From positions 124,001 through 188,000 of the forward strand of contig JANFNE010000057.1 in assembly GCA_024867545.1 (NCBI GenBank): a stretch of 64,000 nt of DNA. Direction: 5' to 3'. The stretch is from Phytopythium helicoides (taxonomy: Eukaryota > Oomycota > Peronosporomycetes > Pythiales > Pythiaceae). The stretch's first letter is position 1. Each line of letters begins with the position of its first letter. The position numbers were made by a program, and so were the translations under genes. The notes under the pieces were generated by a model. The model was not told the origin of the DNA, did not search any database, and was given only the letters and a program-made list of their open reading frames with translations. Positions 31,163 through 40,926 of this stretch are shown here, in pieces.

Positions 31163-32250
31163 TCATAGCTTCGCATCAACCTCAAGGATGATCTTGCCGC
31201 GCGCATGCTGCGTGTTCTGTTTCGCGAGCGCAGCAGGAAGCTGCTCAAATGGAAACACCGAGTCGATCGTCACCTTCAGCTTCCCCTCCTCAATGAGTGC
31301 GGTCAGCTTGTCAAGGCAGACCGAACTGGCCTTACAAAAGAACATCTGGAAGCTGGCGCCAATTGGCGATTCGCTCACTTGCGCCGTCGGCTGGCCAATC
31401 GTGACGAAACGACCCGTCTCCTTCTTCAGCACACGCTGTGCACGGTCGTTCCAGCTCTCGGGCTCCATACCACAATCGTAGATGAGGTCGATCGAGTTCG
31501 TTTCCAGCACGTCGGCCCAGTCCTTAGACGTGTAGTCGATCACTTGGTCAGCGCCATACGACTTGACGAGCTCGATGTTGCGTGCGCTGGTAGTCGTGAT
31601 GACTGTTGCTCCGATATTCTTGGCAATCTGGATGGCAAAGCCTCCCGTGGCGCTGCTGCCTCCCAGGATGAGCACACGCTCACCGGCCTGAAGTTTGCCG
31701 GCATCGGTGAGAGCCTGGTAACTAGTTTGTGCTACGCTCGATACAGCTGCAGCCTCGTTGAAGCTCAGACTCTTTGGCTTGTGCGCGACAAGCTCGGCGT
31801 CAATAGCGAAGTACTCTCCGAACGTTCCCATTTCGTTAAACATGGAGTTTCCATACACGGCGTCTCCGACCTGGAAACCACTGGCAACGCCTGTGCCCAC
31901 TTGAGCGACGGTACCAGAAAAGTCCATACCAATACGCAACGGGTTGGTCTCGGACGGCAAGTTGGCCTCGGGGACCAGCATCTTGGCCACCAACGGGATC
32001 TCGATGATTTTGTTGTCGACGGGATTGGTGGCGGCACTCGCGACACGCACAAGCAGCTGATTGGGCTTGATTGCTGGGAGCGGGGTCTTGTCATTAATCT
32101 TCACGACGGACTTGACGTCGCCAAAGGCGCGGACGACGTAGGCACGGAAGGTGGTAGGCAGGGACATCTTGAGTCTCGAGGAGGCTGGTAGGTTGGTTGG
32201 TGAGCTGGTGAGCTGGTGAGCTGGTTGGTGATAAGTTTGGAAATGAGGAG
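30906..32250. repeat. Third copy of the QOR-8/9 module
   Basis: Direct repeat of about 25,527-26,870 (and inverted repeat of about 28,660-30,010). It includes the 3' flank, the full gene, the leader repeat and the promoter box. The promoter side is more diverged than the coding part. Confidence 0.85.
31163..32167 (-). CDS. QOR-11: quinone-oxidoreductase-like MDR enzyme
   Basis: 334-aa intact copy, C-terminal half identical or nearly so to QOR-8. Differences cluster in the N-terminal third: VDNKIIEIP where the others have IEAKIIEIP, and NSMFNEMGTFGE for NSVFNEMGAFGE. It shares VKSVVK with QOR-9 but KSLSF and AAVSSV with QOR-8, a pattern that fits gene conversion. Its leader has three instead of four 8-bp units. 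Confidence 0.87.
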   Translation of the reverse strand: MSLPTTFRAYVVRAFGDVKSVVKINDKTPLPAIKPNQLLVRVASAATNPVDNKIIEIPLVAKMLVPEANLPSETNPLRIGMDFSGTVAQVGTGVASGFQVGDAVYGNSMFNEMGTFGEYFAIDAELVAHKPKSLSFNEAAAVSSVAQTSYQALTDAGKLQAGERVLILGGSSATGGFAIQIAKNIGATVITTTSARNIELVKSYGADQVIDYTSKDWADVLETNSIDLIYDCGMEPESWNDRAQRVLKKETGRFVTIGQPTAQVSESPIGASFQMFFCKASSVCLDKLTALIEEGKLKVTIDSVFPFEQLPAALAKQNTQHARGKIILEVDAKL

Positions 32251-32338
32251 AAGGAGGAGAAGGTCTTGGGCGGGATCTTGCCTTGTCACCGTCCTTGCAA
32301 TGCTGCTGTCGTACCAGTCCACAGAGTAGCGAGCGAGA

Positions 32339-32346
32339 TCACGTGA
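32339..32346. promoter_or_regulatory. TCACGTGA palindrome upstream of QOR-11
   Basis: 8-bp box 172 bp before the ATG at 32,167, in the GATCACGTGAACACGGCGC context shared with QOR-8 and QOR-9. Confidence 0.5.
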
Positions 32347-34009
32347 ACACGGCGCGATAGAAGGAGGATACATACATCCCGGTCACTTCAACGACAACCA
32401 CTCTGACATCTTGTGAGAATAATCCAAGGCAAAATTGTCTTTTTGACAATCATTCTCGAATATGCGGGAGTAATCCTTTCTCGATGGTTACATGGATACG
32501 ACGTAGCCATGATGCCAAAAGGAGACGTTGGTTACATGGATACCACGTAACCATGATGCCAACATCGCAGGATGACGTCGAGAGACGCCTATGCTCAGTA
32601 ATCGGACGCTCTGAGGCTTTTCCTTCCATCGAGTCGCTCGGAGCCAAGTTTGCAGGAAGAGCAGTGGTATAGCCCAGCAACTGCAAGGTGGTAGCGTCGA
32701 GGACAACCAGCCAGAATGCTCAGCTTGCATTTGCCTCGCTTCATCGTTTTGACATTTACTAACCACTCAATGCTATTGGAATCCTTTGTCTCATCCAAGT
32801 GAGCTCAACAGAAGCAAGACCTGTTCTTGTTATATCAACAGAGGTTGGGTAGTGTCACACCTCCAAACCACTTGATTGAGCACCTTGCTGCACAAACCGC
32901 CGCAACGCCAAGTGCAAGAGAGCTGAGGGATCAAGTAATTCCATTTGATTAAGCGCTGCGTTCCCAACGTCGTATCTTACGACATTAGCTCGTGAACTGC
33001 AAGCGATAATCTCTGCATGACACGCTTGTTTCTCATTAGCATGGAGTACCAGGAACTCAGCGAGGAATCGAGCGTCATGAGGACTACTTAGACGGCTCAA
33101 AGACGCTGCTGAATTCCTCGGACTCGTTGAAGGCTTGCCGAGAGCTCATTGGTTGCGTCGTGGATGCCAATGCAAAGTCCTAAGTTCTTCCCGCAGCGTC
33201 GCTCCGCCAGTTCCTAGCGGCTCGATGCGACCGTAATGGTGGGCTCCCTCCAACGGAGGAACGATTTGCTGGTTGAGCAAGCCGCAGCACTCGACGCCCA
33301 GCCTATCTTGCTTGAGTTGTGAATTTGCAAGATGGAGTCCAAGCGGCCGCATTCCCCGGCTCATGATCCAGGGCCACGCAGCTCTGAGCAGCCGAATTCC
33401 TCCTCCTCCTCCTCCTCCTCCGACGACGACGACGACTGGGAGCGACGCTGCTCAACTCGACGCGACCTTTTAGGCTGGCTTTTGCGGCGACACCCAGCCT
33501 TTGAAGCTCGCCTTATCCTCTTTTCCGCGGCCAGATGTCTCGGCAGGACTTGCACTGTTGCAGATCACAGTCGAAGCAAGGCCAACTACCCGAGTCATCG
33601 ACAGTGCCGCGTGGATTCAGTAGGTGTCCCCCACCGGAGCGTGGACCCACGGAGGAAGGCCATTGCGAGCAGGCGACAGGCGTTTCGCCTCGGCGCTAGC
33701 TGCGCAGGACGCGTCGGCGTCAAGAACAACTCCAATATCGTGATGGTGAGGGAACATCACCACACGTGGTAACCAGTCTACGCTGTGGACTCAGTGTAGG
33801 GTATGCTGGGAGTCCCGTATAGCTGTAGTGGAGAGGGCAGAGAGTAGGAACCTCGGTGAAACAAGAGCTAAGTGCTGCATGCAAAGACTAACGGTTCTCG
33901 CTTTACAACCTTGGAGGCAAACTCAACTACCGACTGTCGATTGCTGTCTGCTTTGGCAGTCATACCGTCCTATTGAGTCACCACCTACTCCGCAAGATAG
34001 AGACCAACT
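32347..34009. other. 1.7-kb unassigned region
   Basis: Contains a short imperfect tandem duplication at about 32,483-32,562 (GTTACATGGATAC-ACGTA-CCATGATGCCAA twice). A minus-strand protein-like stretch lies at 32,855-33,100 (FLAEFLVLHANEKQACHAEI). A TCC/GAC trinucleotide run lies at about 33,398-33,438. I recognise no gene; a decayed retroelement is possible but unproven. Confidence 0.35.
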
Positions 34010-35030
34010 TCATGGTCCACCAGCGGCCTGCTTGCCATCAATCTCAATGATGATCTTGCCGCGCGCACGCTGCGTCTTCTGCTTCACGAGCGCAGCAGGG
34101 AGCTGATCAAATGGAAACACCGAGTCGATCGTCACCTTCAGCTTCCCCTCCTCAATGAGTGCAGTCAACTTGTTGAGGCATAAAGCACTGATCTTGGTGT
34201 GAAAGCGCTGGAACGAAGCTCCAATGGATGAATTGAGAATATCCACTGCAGGCTGACCAATCGTGACGAAACGACCTGTCTTCTCCTTCAGCACACGCTG
34301 CGCACGGTCGTTCCAGCTCTCGGGCTCCACACCACAATCATAGATGAGGTCGACCGAGTTCGTCTCCAGCACTTCAGCCCAGTCTTCGGACGTGTAGTCG
34401 ATCACTTGGTCAGCGCCATACGACTTGACGAGCTCGATGTTGCGCGTGCTGGTGGTTGCAATGACTGTCGCTCCGATATTCTTGGCGATCTGGATGGCAA
34501 CACCTCCCGTGGCACTGCTACCTCCCAGGACGAGCAGACGTTGTCCAGCTTGCAGCTTACCAGCATCGATAAGTGCCTGATAGCTGGTTTGTGCCGTGCA
34601 AGGTATTGCAGCTGCCTCGTTGAAGCTCAGATTCTTGGGCTTGTGGGCAACAAGCTCGGCATCGATAGCAATGTACTCTGCGAAAGACCCCATACTTTCT
34701 AGCCTGGGAAGCCCGTATACTTCGTCCCCAACTTGGAACGAACTTGTGGCGTTATCGCCGACGTGCACGACAGTCCCGGCAAAGTCTAAGCCGACCCGCA
34801 GCGGATTGATCTCAGATGGAGGTTTGACTCTGGAAGGAGCTTCTTGGCTACGAATGGGATCTCAACCAGCTTGACGTCGACCTGGTTTGTTGCGGCGCTT
34901 GCGACGCGCACAAGCAATTGCTCGGGCTTGATCAATGGCACGGAAGTCTTGGAATTTAGGCGTCAACACTGTCACGACTGCACCAAAGCCACGAGACTCG
35001 TAGGCGCGGAAGGCGGAGGGGAGATACATG
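34010..35030 (-). pseudogene. QOR-12: QOR gene with broken 5' part
   Basis: From about 34,800 to 34,010 the frame is open and well conserved (GDNATSSFQVGDEVYG, GGSSATGGVAIQIAKNIGA, YDCGVEPESWNDRAQ). The N-terminal 80 codons, from MYLPSAFRAYESRGFG at 35,030, need two one-base corrections: near 34,965 (before NSKTSVPLIKPEQLL) and near 34,830 (LCC-type codon shortened in CTCCATCTGAG). One or both could be consensus errors. If real, only a fragment without the first domain could be made. Gly-to-Val in the nucleotide loop (GGVAIQ) is also distinctive. No TCACGTGA box was found upstream. Confidence 0.65.
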
Positions 35031-35354
35031 CTTAGGGTATTTGACCTCGGAGTCCTGGCGGCAGGTGGCCTTGTGCTTTTGCTGGTGAATTTGGAAGTGA
35101 GAGCTTTACTTCAAGGACGATCGGATACCGACTTGCTAATGACTTCAACGATACACACTCACGAGAATAATCATGTTCGATTATTCCCACAGGCTTCAAC
35201 TGCTAAGGGTGATCACTTCGTGATCCCGACGGTATAGGGAGAAGCTGAACGATGAGTTCGCATTCCCCATGTCCGACGGTTCGTTCTGGAAGGGTTTCAA
35301 CTTACTGTTCGCATGGCATGCGACTCGCTGACAGTCTGTTGAACTACATCATCC
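35031..35354. other. QOR-12/QOR-13 intergene
   Basis: Short intergenic stretch with AATAATCATG...GATTATTCC near 35,165-35,190 and a GTGATCACTTCGTGATC near-palindrome at about 35,210. No gene. Confidence 0.4.
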
Positions 35355-36386
35355 CTACTTGTTCGTCGCACTCTCCGACGTTACCACCTCCACAATCACC
35401 TTGCCTCGCGCGTGCTTGGACATCACGATCTTGAACGCAGACACCAGCTCCTCGAATGAGTGTACCGAGTCGATCGGGACGGTTAGACTGCCAGTGTTTG
35501 CGAGTTTGGTCAGCTCACGAAGACTCGCTGCGGTCGACTTCGCGATCATTGCTGCATGTCGCGCTCCAAACTCGGCGGCTATAGGTGTCTCCTTTGGGAT
35601 GCCGATGGTCACGAACCGCCCCGATTCTTTCTTGATCACGCGCTGCGCGCCACTGTTCCACGAGTCGGGTTCCATGCCGCAGTCTACAAGTAGATCGATG
35701 GAGTGTGACTCCACAACGTTCTGCCAGTTCGTCGTAGTGTAGTCGATGACTTCATCCGCGCCTAGCGACTTGACGAGTTCAGCGTTGCGACTGCTGCACG
35801 TGGTAGTGACGTGCGATGCACCAAGTGCCTTGGCCAATTGGATGCCGATCGTGCCAGTTCCCGAGCTCCCGCCTAGGAGCAGCACGCGGTCCCCAGCTTG
35901 GATGTGTCCGTAGTCGACAATTGCCTGGTAGATCGTAAATCCCACGAGCGAGAGACCTGCCGCGGCATTGAAGCTCATGCTCTTCGGTTTGTGTGCGATG
36001 TACTTGACGTCGAGGTTGACGTACTCGGCAAAGGTACCAAGACAGTCGAACTCGGCAGACCCAAAGACCTCATCGCCAACCGCAAACGGAGATGCGCTGG
36101 ATGAGACAGCGTCACCAACTTCGACAATGACGCCTGCTACGTCGAAACCGAGTCGCAACGGATGATCAGCCGACGGCGATTTGTTGGTGTATATCTGCGC
36201 GATCTGCGGAACGGCGACGAACACGAAGTCGACGGGGTTGAGCGACGTGCTATGCACGCGGATGCGAACCTCAGTGGGCAAGAGCGGCACTTGCTGGGTG
36301 TTGTTGTTGAGCTTGATCTCCTGGAATGGGTCACCGAAAGAAGTGAACTCGTAGGCGCGGAAGGTGTCGGGGTAGTTGGTGGTCAT
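35355..36386 (-). CDS. QOR-13: diverged quinone-oxidoreductase-like enzyme
   Basis: 343 aa from MTTNYPDTFRAYEF, the position that aligns with the other starts; the frame is open to an ATG at 36,494. It is clearly the same family (GFDVAGVIVEVGD, GDEVFGSAEF, VDCGMEPDSWNSGAQRV, HARGKVIVEV) but far more diverged. The nucleotide loop is GGSSGTGTIGIQLAKALGA instead of GGSSATGGFAIQIA. It lies outside the inverted repeats and has no TCACGTGA box. It could be the old single-copy founder from which the cluster expanded. Confidence 0.85.
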   Translation of the reverse strand: MTTNYPDTFRAYEFTSFGDPFQEIKLNNNTQQVPLLPTEVRIRVHSTSLNPVDFVFVAVPQIAQIYTNKSPSADHPLRLGFDVAGVIVEVGDAVSSSASPFAVGDEVFGSAEFDCLGTFAEYVNLDVKYIAHKPKSMSFNAAAGLSLVGFTIYQAIVDYGHIQAGDRVLLLGGSSGTGTIGIQLAKALGASHVTTTCSSRNAELVKSLGADEVIDYTTTNWQNVVESHSIDLLVDCGMEPDSWNSGAQRVIKKESGRFVTIGIPKETPIAAEFGARHAAMIAKSTAASLRELTKLANTGSLTVPIDSVHSFEELVSAFKIVMSKHARGKVIVEVVTSESATNK

Positions 36387-37255
36387 AGTCGTCGTTGTAA
36401 CTGGCTGCTGGTCGCTAGGCGGTGTTTTGAAAAGTGACAGCTCGACTGGTTGGTCCTCATTGTATTTTGGGCTCGACATGGGGCAAAGACGCATGAAGAT
36501 CGCAGTCAGTTGTCAGTTGAAGTGCGTGGCAGTAAACCATTCCAAGTCGTGTCGTGATCAGATGATCTGTGATTGGTTAAAATCCGAATAAAGGTGCCTG
36601 ATTGGCTGGATTTCACTTGAAAGTGATGGCCATGTTGACTTTACAATCACTCCCTCGATGATCACTGGCAGCACGAGCGCGAGTTCAGCTCCAACGCTTT
36701 CATTCACTACCCGGGTACTCTTCAAACAGAAATAATTGTAGGCAGTGCTAGATGCATCCATAGATCAGCGTTTGCTACTCCTCCCTCGTGCTAGAAATAA
36801 TAAAAGAAGAGAAAAAATTGACCACTCCAAGAAACTGGTGTGGCATCAAAGTCCTCGGCGCATTCTTTCGTCAAAACCGCGCTCACCAATCCAATCGCTC
36901 GCTCCATTGCAAAAGCGTCTTCCCCCGCCTCACCACAATTCGCGTCCTCTGCCGTTCTCCCAACCTCATGCTCGTCAAGGTTGTCTGTCATGCTTTGCCG
37001 TTCGTCGGTGGTTTAAGTGCGCCACACCACTCCTTCATCCTTTCCGCTTTTCATCCAATGCGACCTCCGCATTCCTCCTTTAACGTCTTCTGATTGGCTG
37101 AAACCCCTCATCTCCTCTCGCTGACGCACACCAAGTCGGCCACGTGGCCGCGCCAGTGGTGGTGCGTTCAATTAAACTTGCTTTCACTATACCTCTCGCG
37201 CTCTTTTCCCCTTTCCAGAAGCCTCCATATCCAAATCCGCGACCGGTCGAGCACC
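36387..37255. other. Divergent QOR-13/HYOU1 intergene
   Basis: No gene. The HYOU1 side holds an inverted CCAAT (GATTGGCTG, about 37,092) and the GGCCACGTGGCC palindrome listed separately. Confidence 0.5.
37138..37149. promoter_or_regulatory. GGCCACGTGGCC palindrome, candidate ER-stress element
   Basis: 12-bp perfect palindrome 107 bp before the HYOU1 ATG, with an inverted CCAAT box about 40 bp further upstream. CCAAT plus CCACG is the composition of ER-stress elements in animals and plants. The spacing here is not canonical, so the assignment is an inference. Confidence 0.35.
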
Positions 37256-39867
37256 ATGATGGCTCCGCGGCTGCTGGCGCTGCTGGCGCTCGCGCTGCTG
37301 GCGCTGCTGACGCGCCAGGCGGCCGCCATCGTGGCGGGCGTGGACCTGGGCGGCGAGTTCTTCAAGGTGGCGCTCGTCAAGCCCGGCACGCCGTTCGAGA
37401 TCGTGACCAACGTGCACAGCAAGCGCAAGACGGAGACCATGGTGGCCTTCGACGGCGCCGAGCGGCTCTACGGCGCGGACGCGGCCACGGTCGCCGGTGC
37501 GCCGCCCGCAGACGGCGTACGCGCAGATCCGGCGGCTGCTGGGCGCCACGCGCGACCACCCGCACGTGCGCTCGCTGCTGCGCGACGAGTACTTTCCCTA
37601 CGAGCTCGCCGAGCACGCGGGCGCCGAGCGAGGCGCCGTCGCGCTCAAGCACGGCAAGGACGACGCGTTCCTCGCAGAGGAGCTCGTAGCCATGGTCTTC
37701 ACGCACGCCAGGGAGATCACGGACGCATTCGCAGAGGCCAAGGTGCGCGACTGGGTCGTCACCGTGCCAGTCTTCTTCTCGCAGGCCCAGCGCCAGGCCG
37801 TGCTGGACGCCGCAGAGCTCGCAGGCGTGCGCGTGCTCTCGCTCATCAACGAGAACGCCGCCGCGGCGCTGCAGCTCACGGTGCACGCCAGCATCTCGGC
37901 GGAGGACAAGCCGCGCCGCATCCTCTTCTACAACCTCGGCTCCACCTCGCTGCAGGTCAGCGTCGCCGAGCTCAGCGCGCAGGTCGTGCCCGACGGATTC
38001 AAGAAGAACAAGACCGTCTCGAGCTTCAGATGATCGCCAACGCCTGGGATGACTCGCTCGGCGGCTCCAAGTTCGACCTGCGCCTCGCCGAGCACTTGGC
38101 CGACAAGTTCAGCGCCAAGATCGGAGAGGACGTGCGCAAGCTCGCGCGCCCCATGGCCAAGATCCGCGCGCAGGCCAAGAAGACCAAGATTGTGCTCTCG
38201 GCCAACGAGCAGATCCCCGTCGTCATGCAGAGTCTGTACAAGGACGAGGACTTCATCACCTCCATGACACGCGGTGAGCTGGAGGAAATGTGCGAGGACC
38301 TGTTCCCGCGCGCGATCGCTCCTGTCGCGGCGGCGCTCGAGAAGGCTGGCCTCTCGCCCGACGACATTGACGAGATTGAGCTCATCGGTGGCGGCGTGCG
38401 CATGCCCAAGATCCAGCAGCAGCTCAAGGAGTTCTTCGGCGGCAAGGACCTTGGTGTGCACCTGAACGGCGATGAGGCCATGGCGCTGGGTGCGGCTTTC
38501 CGTGGTGCGAACATCAGTAATGCGTTCCGCGTGCGCCAGGTGGGCATGACGGACATTGCAACGTTCCCGATTGGCGTGCGTCTCGTCGACACAGACAGCC
38601 AGGTTGCGGAGCAGGACGATGAGGACAGCAAGCAATGGGTCAAAGCGCGCGTCGCTCTTTTCGGAGACTCACCGCCTGGGTCTCCGCAAGGCGGTGTCGT
38701 TCACGCACTCGACGGATGTGTCGTGCACGTTCCGTTACGACAAGCCTTCGATCCTTCCGGAGGGCGTGGATGTCGAGATTGGCACGTACGCCATCACTGG
38801 CATCAAGGACTTTGCTGCGGAGATGGCTGAGAAGAAGCTGGACGAGCCCAAGGTGACGCCTCTCGTTCGAGATTGACTCGAACGGCATCGCTCGCATTGC
38901 CAAGGCGGAGGCGACCGTCGAAGAGGAGTACGAGGTCGAGGTCGAGGTGAAGAAGCCTAAGAAGAGCAAGAAGAAGGCGGACTCGTCATCGAGCGGCGAT
39001 GCCGAGTCGGACGATGCCGAGGAGGCTGAGAGGAGCCCAAGGAGTTCAAGAAGGAGATGAAGAAGAAGACGCACCGCAAGTCGCTTGATGTGACGCTTGT
39101 GCACGACAAGCACAATGGCAAGTCGGTGCTTCCCATGAGTGCTGAGGCCAAGCAGCAGTCCACCAAGATGCTTCGTGACTTGGACGAGGCGGACAACAAG
39201 CGCAAGGCTAACCTTGAGGCCAAGAACCGCCTGGAGGCGTTCATCTACCACGCCCGCGACGCTCTTGCTGCCAAGGAGGATGCTGTCAAGGAAGTAACGA
39301 TCCCGGAGCAGCTTGAGTCTCTCGAGAACAAGCTCGAGGAGACCGAGGAGTGGCTGTACGACGACGGCGACAAGGTGGAGGCGTCCGAGTACAACAAGAA
39401 GGTTGCGGGTCTGGAGAAGGACCTGGACGCGATCCTGTTCCGCGTCGACGAGCTCAAGGAGTTCCCGATCGCGGTGAACGTGGCCAAGGAGTACGCGTTC
39501 AGCACGCGCGAGCTGGTGGCCGAGTGGGTCGAGTCGAAGCCGCAGGTGACGGACGAGGAGCGCCAGGACGTGATCGAGAAGGTGGAGGAGCTCGAGTCGT
39601 GGCTGGAGGAGTCGTCCGGCGACACAGTCCGCGGCCCCGCGCCACGAGAAGCCCAAGGTGACGTCAAACGACGTGGCCAAGAAGGTGCAGGGCGTCAAGA
39701 AGCTCGTCAACACGCTGTCCAAGAAGCCAGGCGCCAAGGTGGAGGTCAAGGAGGAGGCGAACGACACGGCCGAGGAGCCCAAGGCGGACGCCGAGCCTGC
39801 GACTGAGGAACCCAAGGCCGAGGAGGCTGATGCGGCCGAGGACGTGGACGAGAAGGACGAGCTGTAG
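37256..39867 (+). CDS. HYOU1: GRP170/HYOU1-like ER Hsp110 chaperone, frame breaks
   Basis: Large Hsp70-superfamily chaperone of the ER lumen, acting as a nucleotide-exchange factor and holdase for BiP. The N-terminus (MMAPRLLALLALALL ... AAA) is a signal peptide, then IVAGVDLGGEFFKVALVKPG of the ATPase. Further ATPase motifs are VTVPVFFSQAQRQAVLDAAE, LINENAAAAL, WDDSLGGSKFD and IELIGGGVRMPKIQQQL. The beta-sandwich (LFSETHRLGLRKAVSF) is followed by an acidic loop, then a long helical domain (KNRLEAFIYHARDAL). It ends in EKDEL, an ER-retrieval signal. The frame changes six times, near 37,495, 38,025, 38,643, 38,859, 39,030 and 39,640, each by one base and with no intron sequence. Both flanks of every break are conserved, so consensus errors are the likely cause. 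Confidence 0.8.
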
Positions 39868-40215
39868 ACAGGCATAGGAGGGACGCACGGCGTCGAGGCG
39901 CATACCATACCATACACGAACGCGCGCTAGAAGAAGCTGCGTCTCCATTTTCGCCCGCTTTGATGTGCATGGGGGGGTGGGGATGGGTGCCAACATGGCG
40001 CAATTAAAAAACGACTAATAGCCAATCATCTCCTCTCACTGTATCTTTTCGTCCAATCACCTCTCCCTCTAAAGTCACTCTTCTCTCCCAGTGCCCCACC
40101 GCACCGCACCCGTCCGCGAAAGTACGGTTTCTCTCCTTCCGACCACCACCAGCAACGGAAGCAAAGCAACAAGGAGACAGGCGGTGGTGGTCGCTCTGCT
40201 CGCCGCGCCTCCACC
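39868..40215. other. HYOU1/KH-gene intergene
   Basis: 348 bp with two CCAAT-type motifs (GCCAATCATC about 40,021 and TCCAATCACC about 40,053) ahead of the KH-protein gene. No other gene. Confidence 0.5.
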
Positions 40216-40831
40216 ATGGGCGTCATCTCCATCGGCGCGTCGCTCGGCGTGCGTGGCGGCGCAGCGCGTGAGCCGGCGCAGCTGCAGGCGGCGGCCGCGC
40301 CCTCGGCGCTGAGCCAGGGCCAGGGCCAGAGCCGGCGCGCGCGCGCGTCTCCAGTCGCGGACAGCGCGGCGGCCGCGGGCTTCGGGCGGCGCAAGCAGCC
40401 GCGCAAGCGTCCGGGCGTCGCTCCTGCGGCTGGCAGCAGCGGGATTTCGGCTGGCTTGGGCAGCGCGGGCGCCAAGGCGGCGGGTGTGGCGAGCAAGGGG
40501 AAGAAGGGCAAGTGGGAGGACGCGGACGGAGAGGCGGCGTCGCGCGTGCGCGTGGTGGACGTGCGCACGCGCGTGGCGCCGCGGCTGCTGGCGCCGCTGG
40601 TGCTGGGGCCTGGTGGTGGAAAGCTGAACGCGGTCATGGCGCGCTCCAAGTGCTCTATCATCTATCACGCGCCCGGAGCGCCAGGTCAGCAGCGACGGGC
40701 GATTCACCATGAGCTTCACCGTCTCGGCGGACTCGGGAGGAAAGGTGGAGGAGGGCGTGCAGCTGCTGCAGGCCGTCGTCGAGAGCACAGAGCAGCAGCT
40801 TCGGAGACGACCAAGTGAGGGCAGGCGCTGA
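40216..40831 (+). CDS. Small KH-domain-like protein, one frame break
   Basis: About 204 aa. The first 110 residues are Ala/Gly/Gln/Lys-rich and disordered. The second half resembles a KH RNA-binding fold: VRVVDVRTRVAPRLLAPLV, then a GPGG loop in LVLGPGGGKLNAVMARSKCS, then beta strands. After HAPGAP (about 40,680) the frame shifts by one base. The better continuation (SSDGRFTMSFTVSADSGGK ... LLQAVVESTEQQL) ends at 40,831; the alternative frame ends at 40,818 and is Gly/Arg-rich nonsense. KH assignment is by pattern only. The next gene starts about 100 bp downstream. Confidence 0.55.
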
Positions 40832-40926
40832 CGATCTACAGGGGGCAGAGGCGACCGAGAGTGACAAACAGACCCGTGAGCAGGAGCAGCAACAGGAGCA
40901 GCACCACAAGCAGAGCCCAAGTAGGG

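Noticed and set aside
33332..33772. 146-codon ORF with Ser and Asp homopolymers
   Set aside because: The compositional bias comes from TCC/GAC trinucleotide runs. The remainder has no recognisable domain, so I left it as unassigned.
37256..39867. Explaining HYOU1's frame changes by introns
   Set aside because: Conserved protein sequence continues across each break within a few bases, leaving no room for GT-AG introns.
38640..39917. 425-codon minus-strand ORF opposite HYOU1
   Set aside because: Antisense shadow of the GC-rich HYOU1 helical domain. It has leucine-rich low-complexity translation and no family features.
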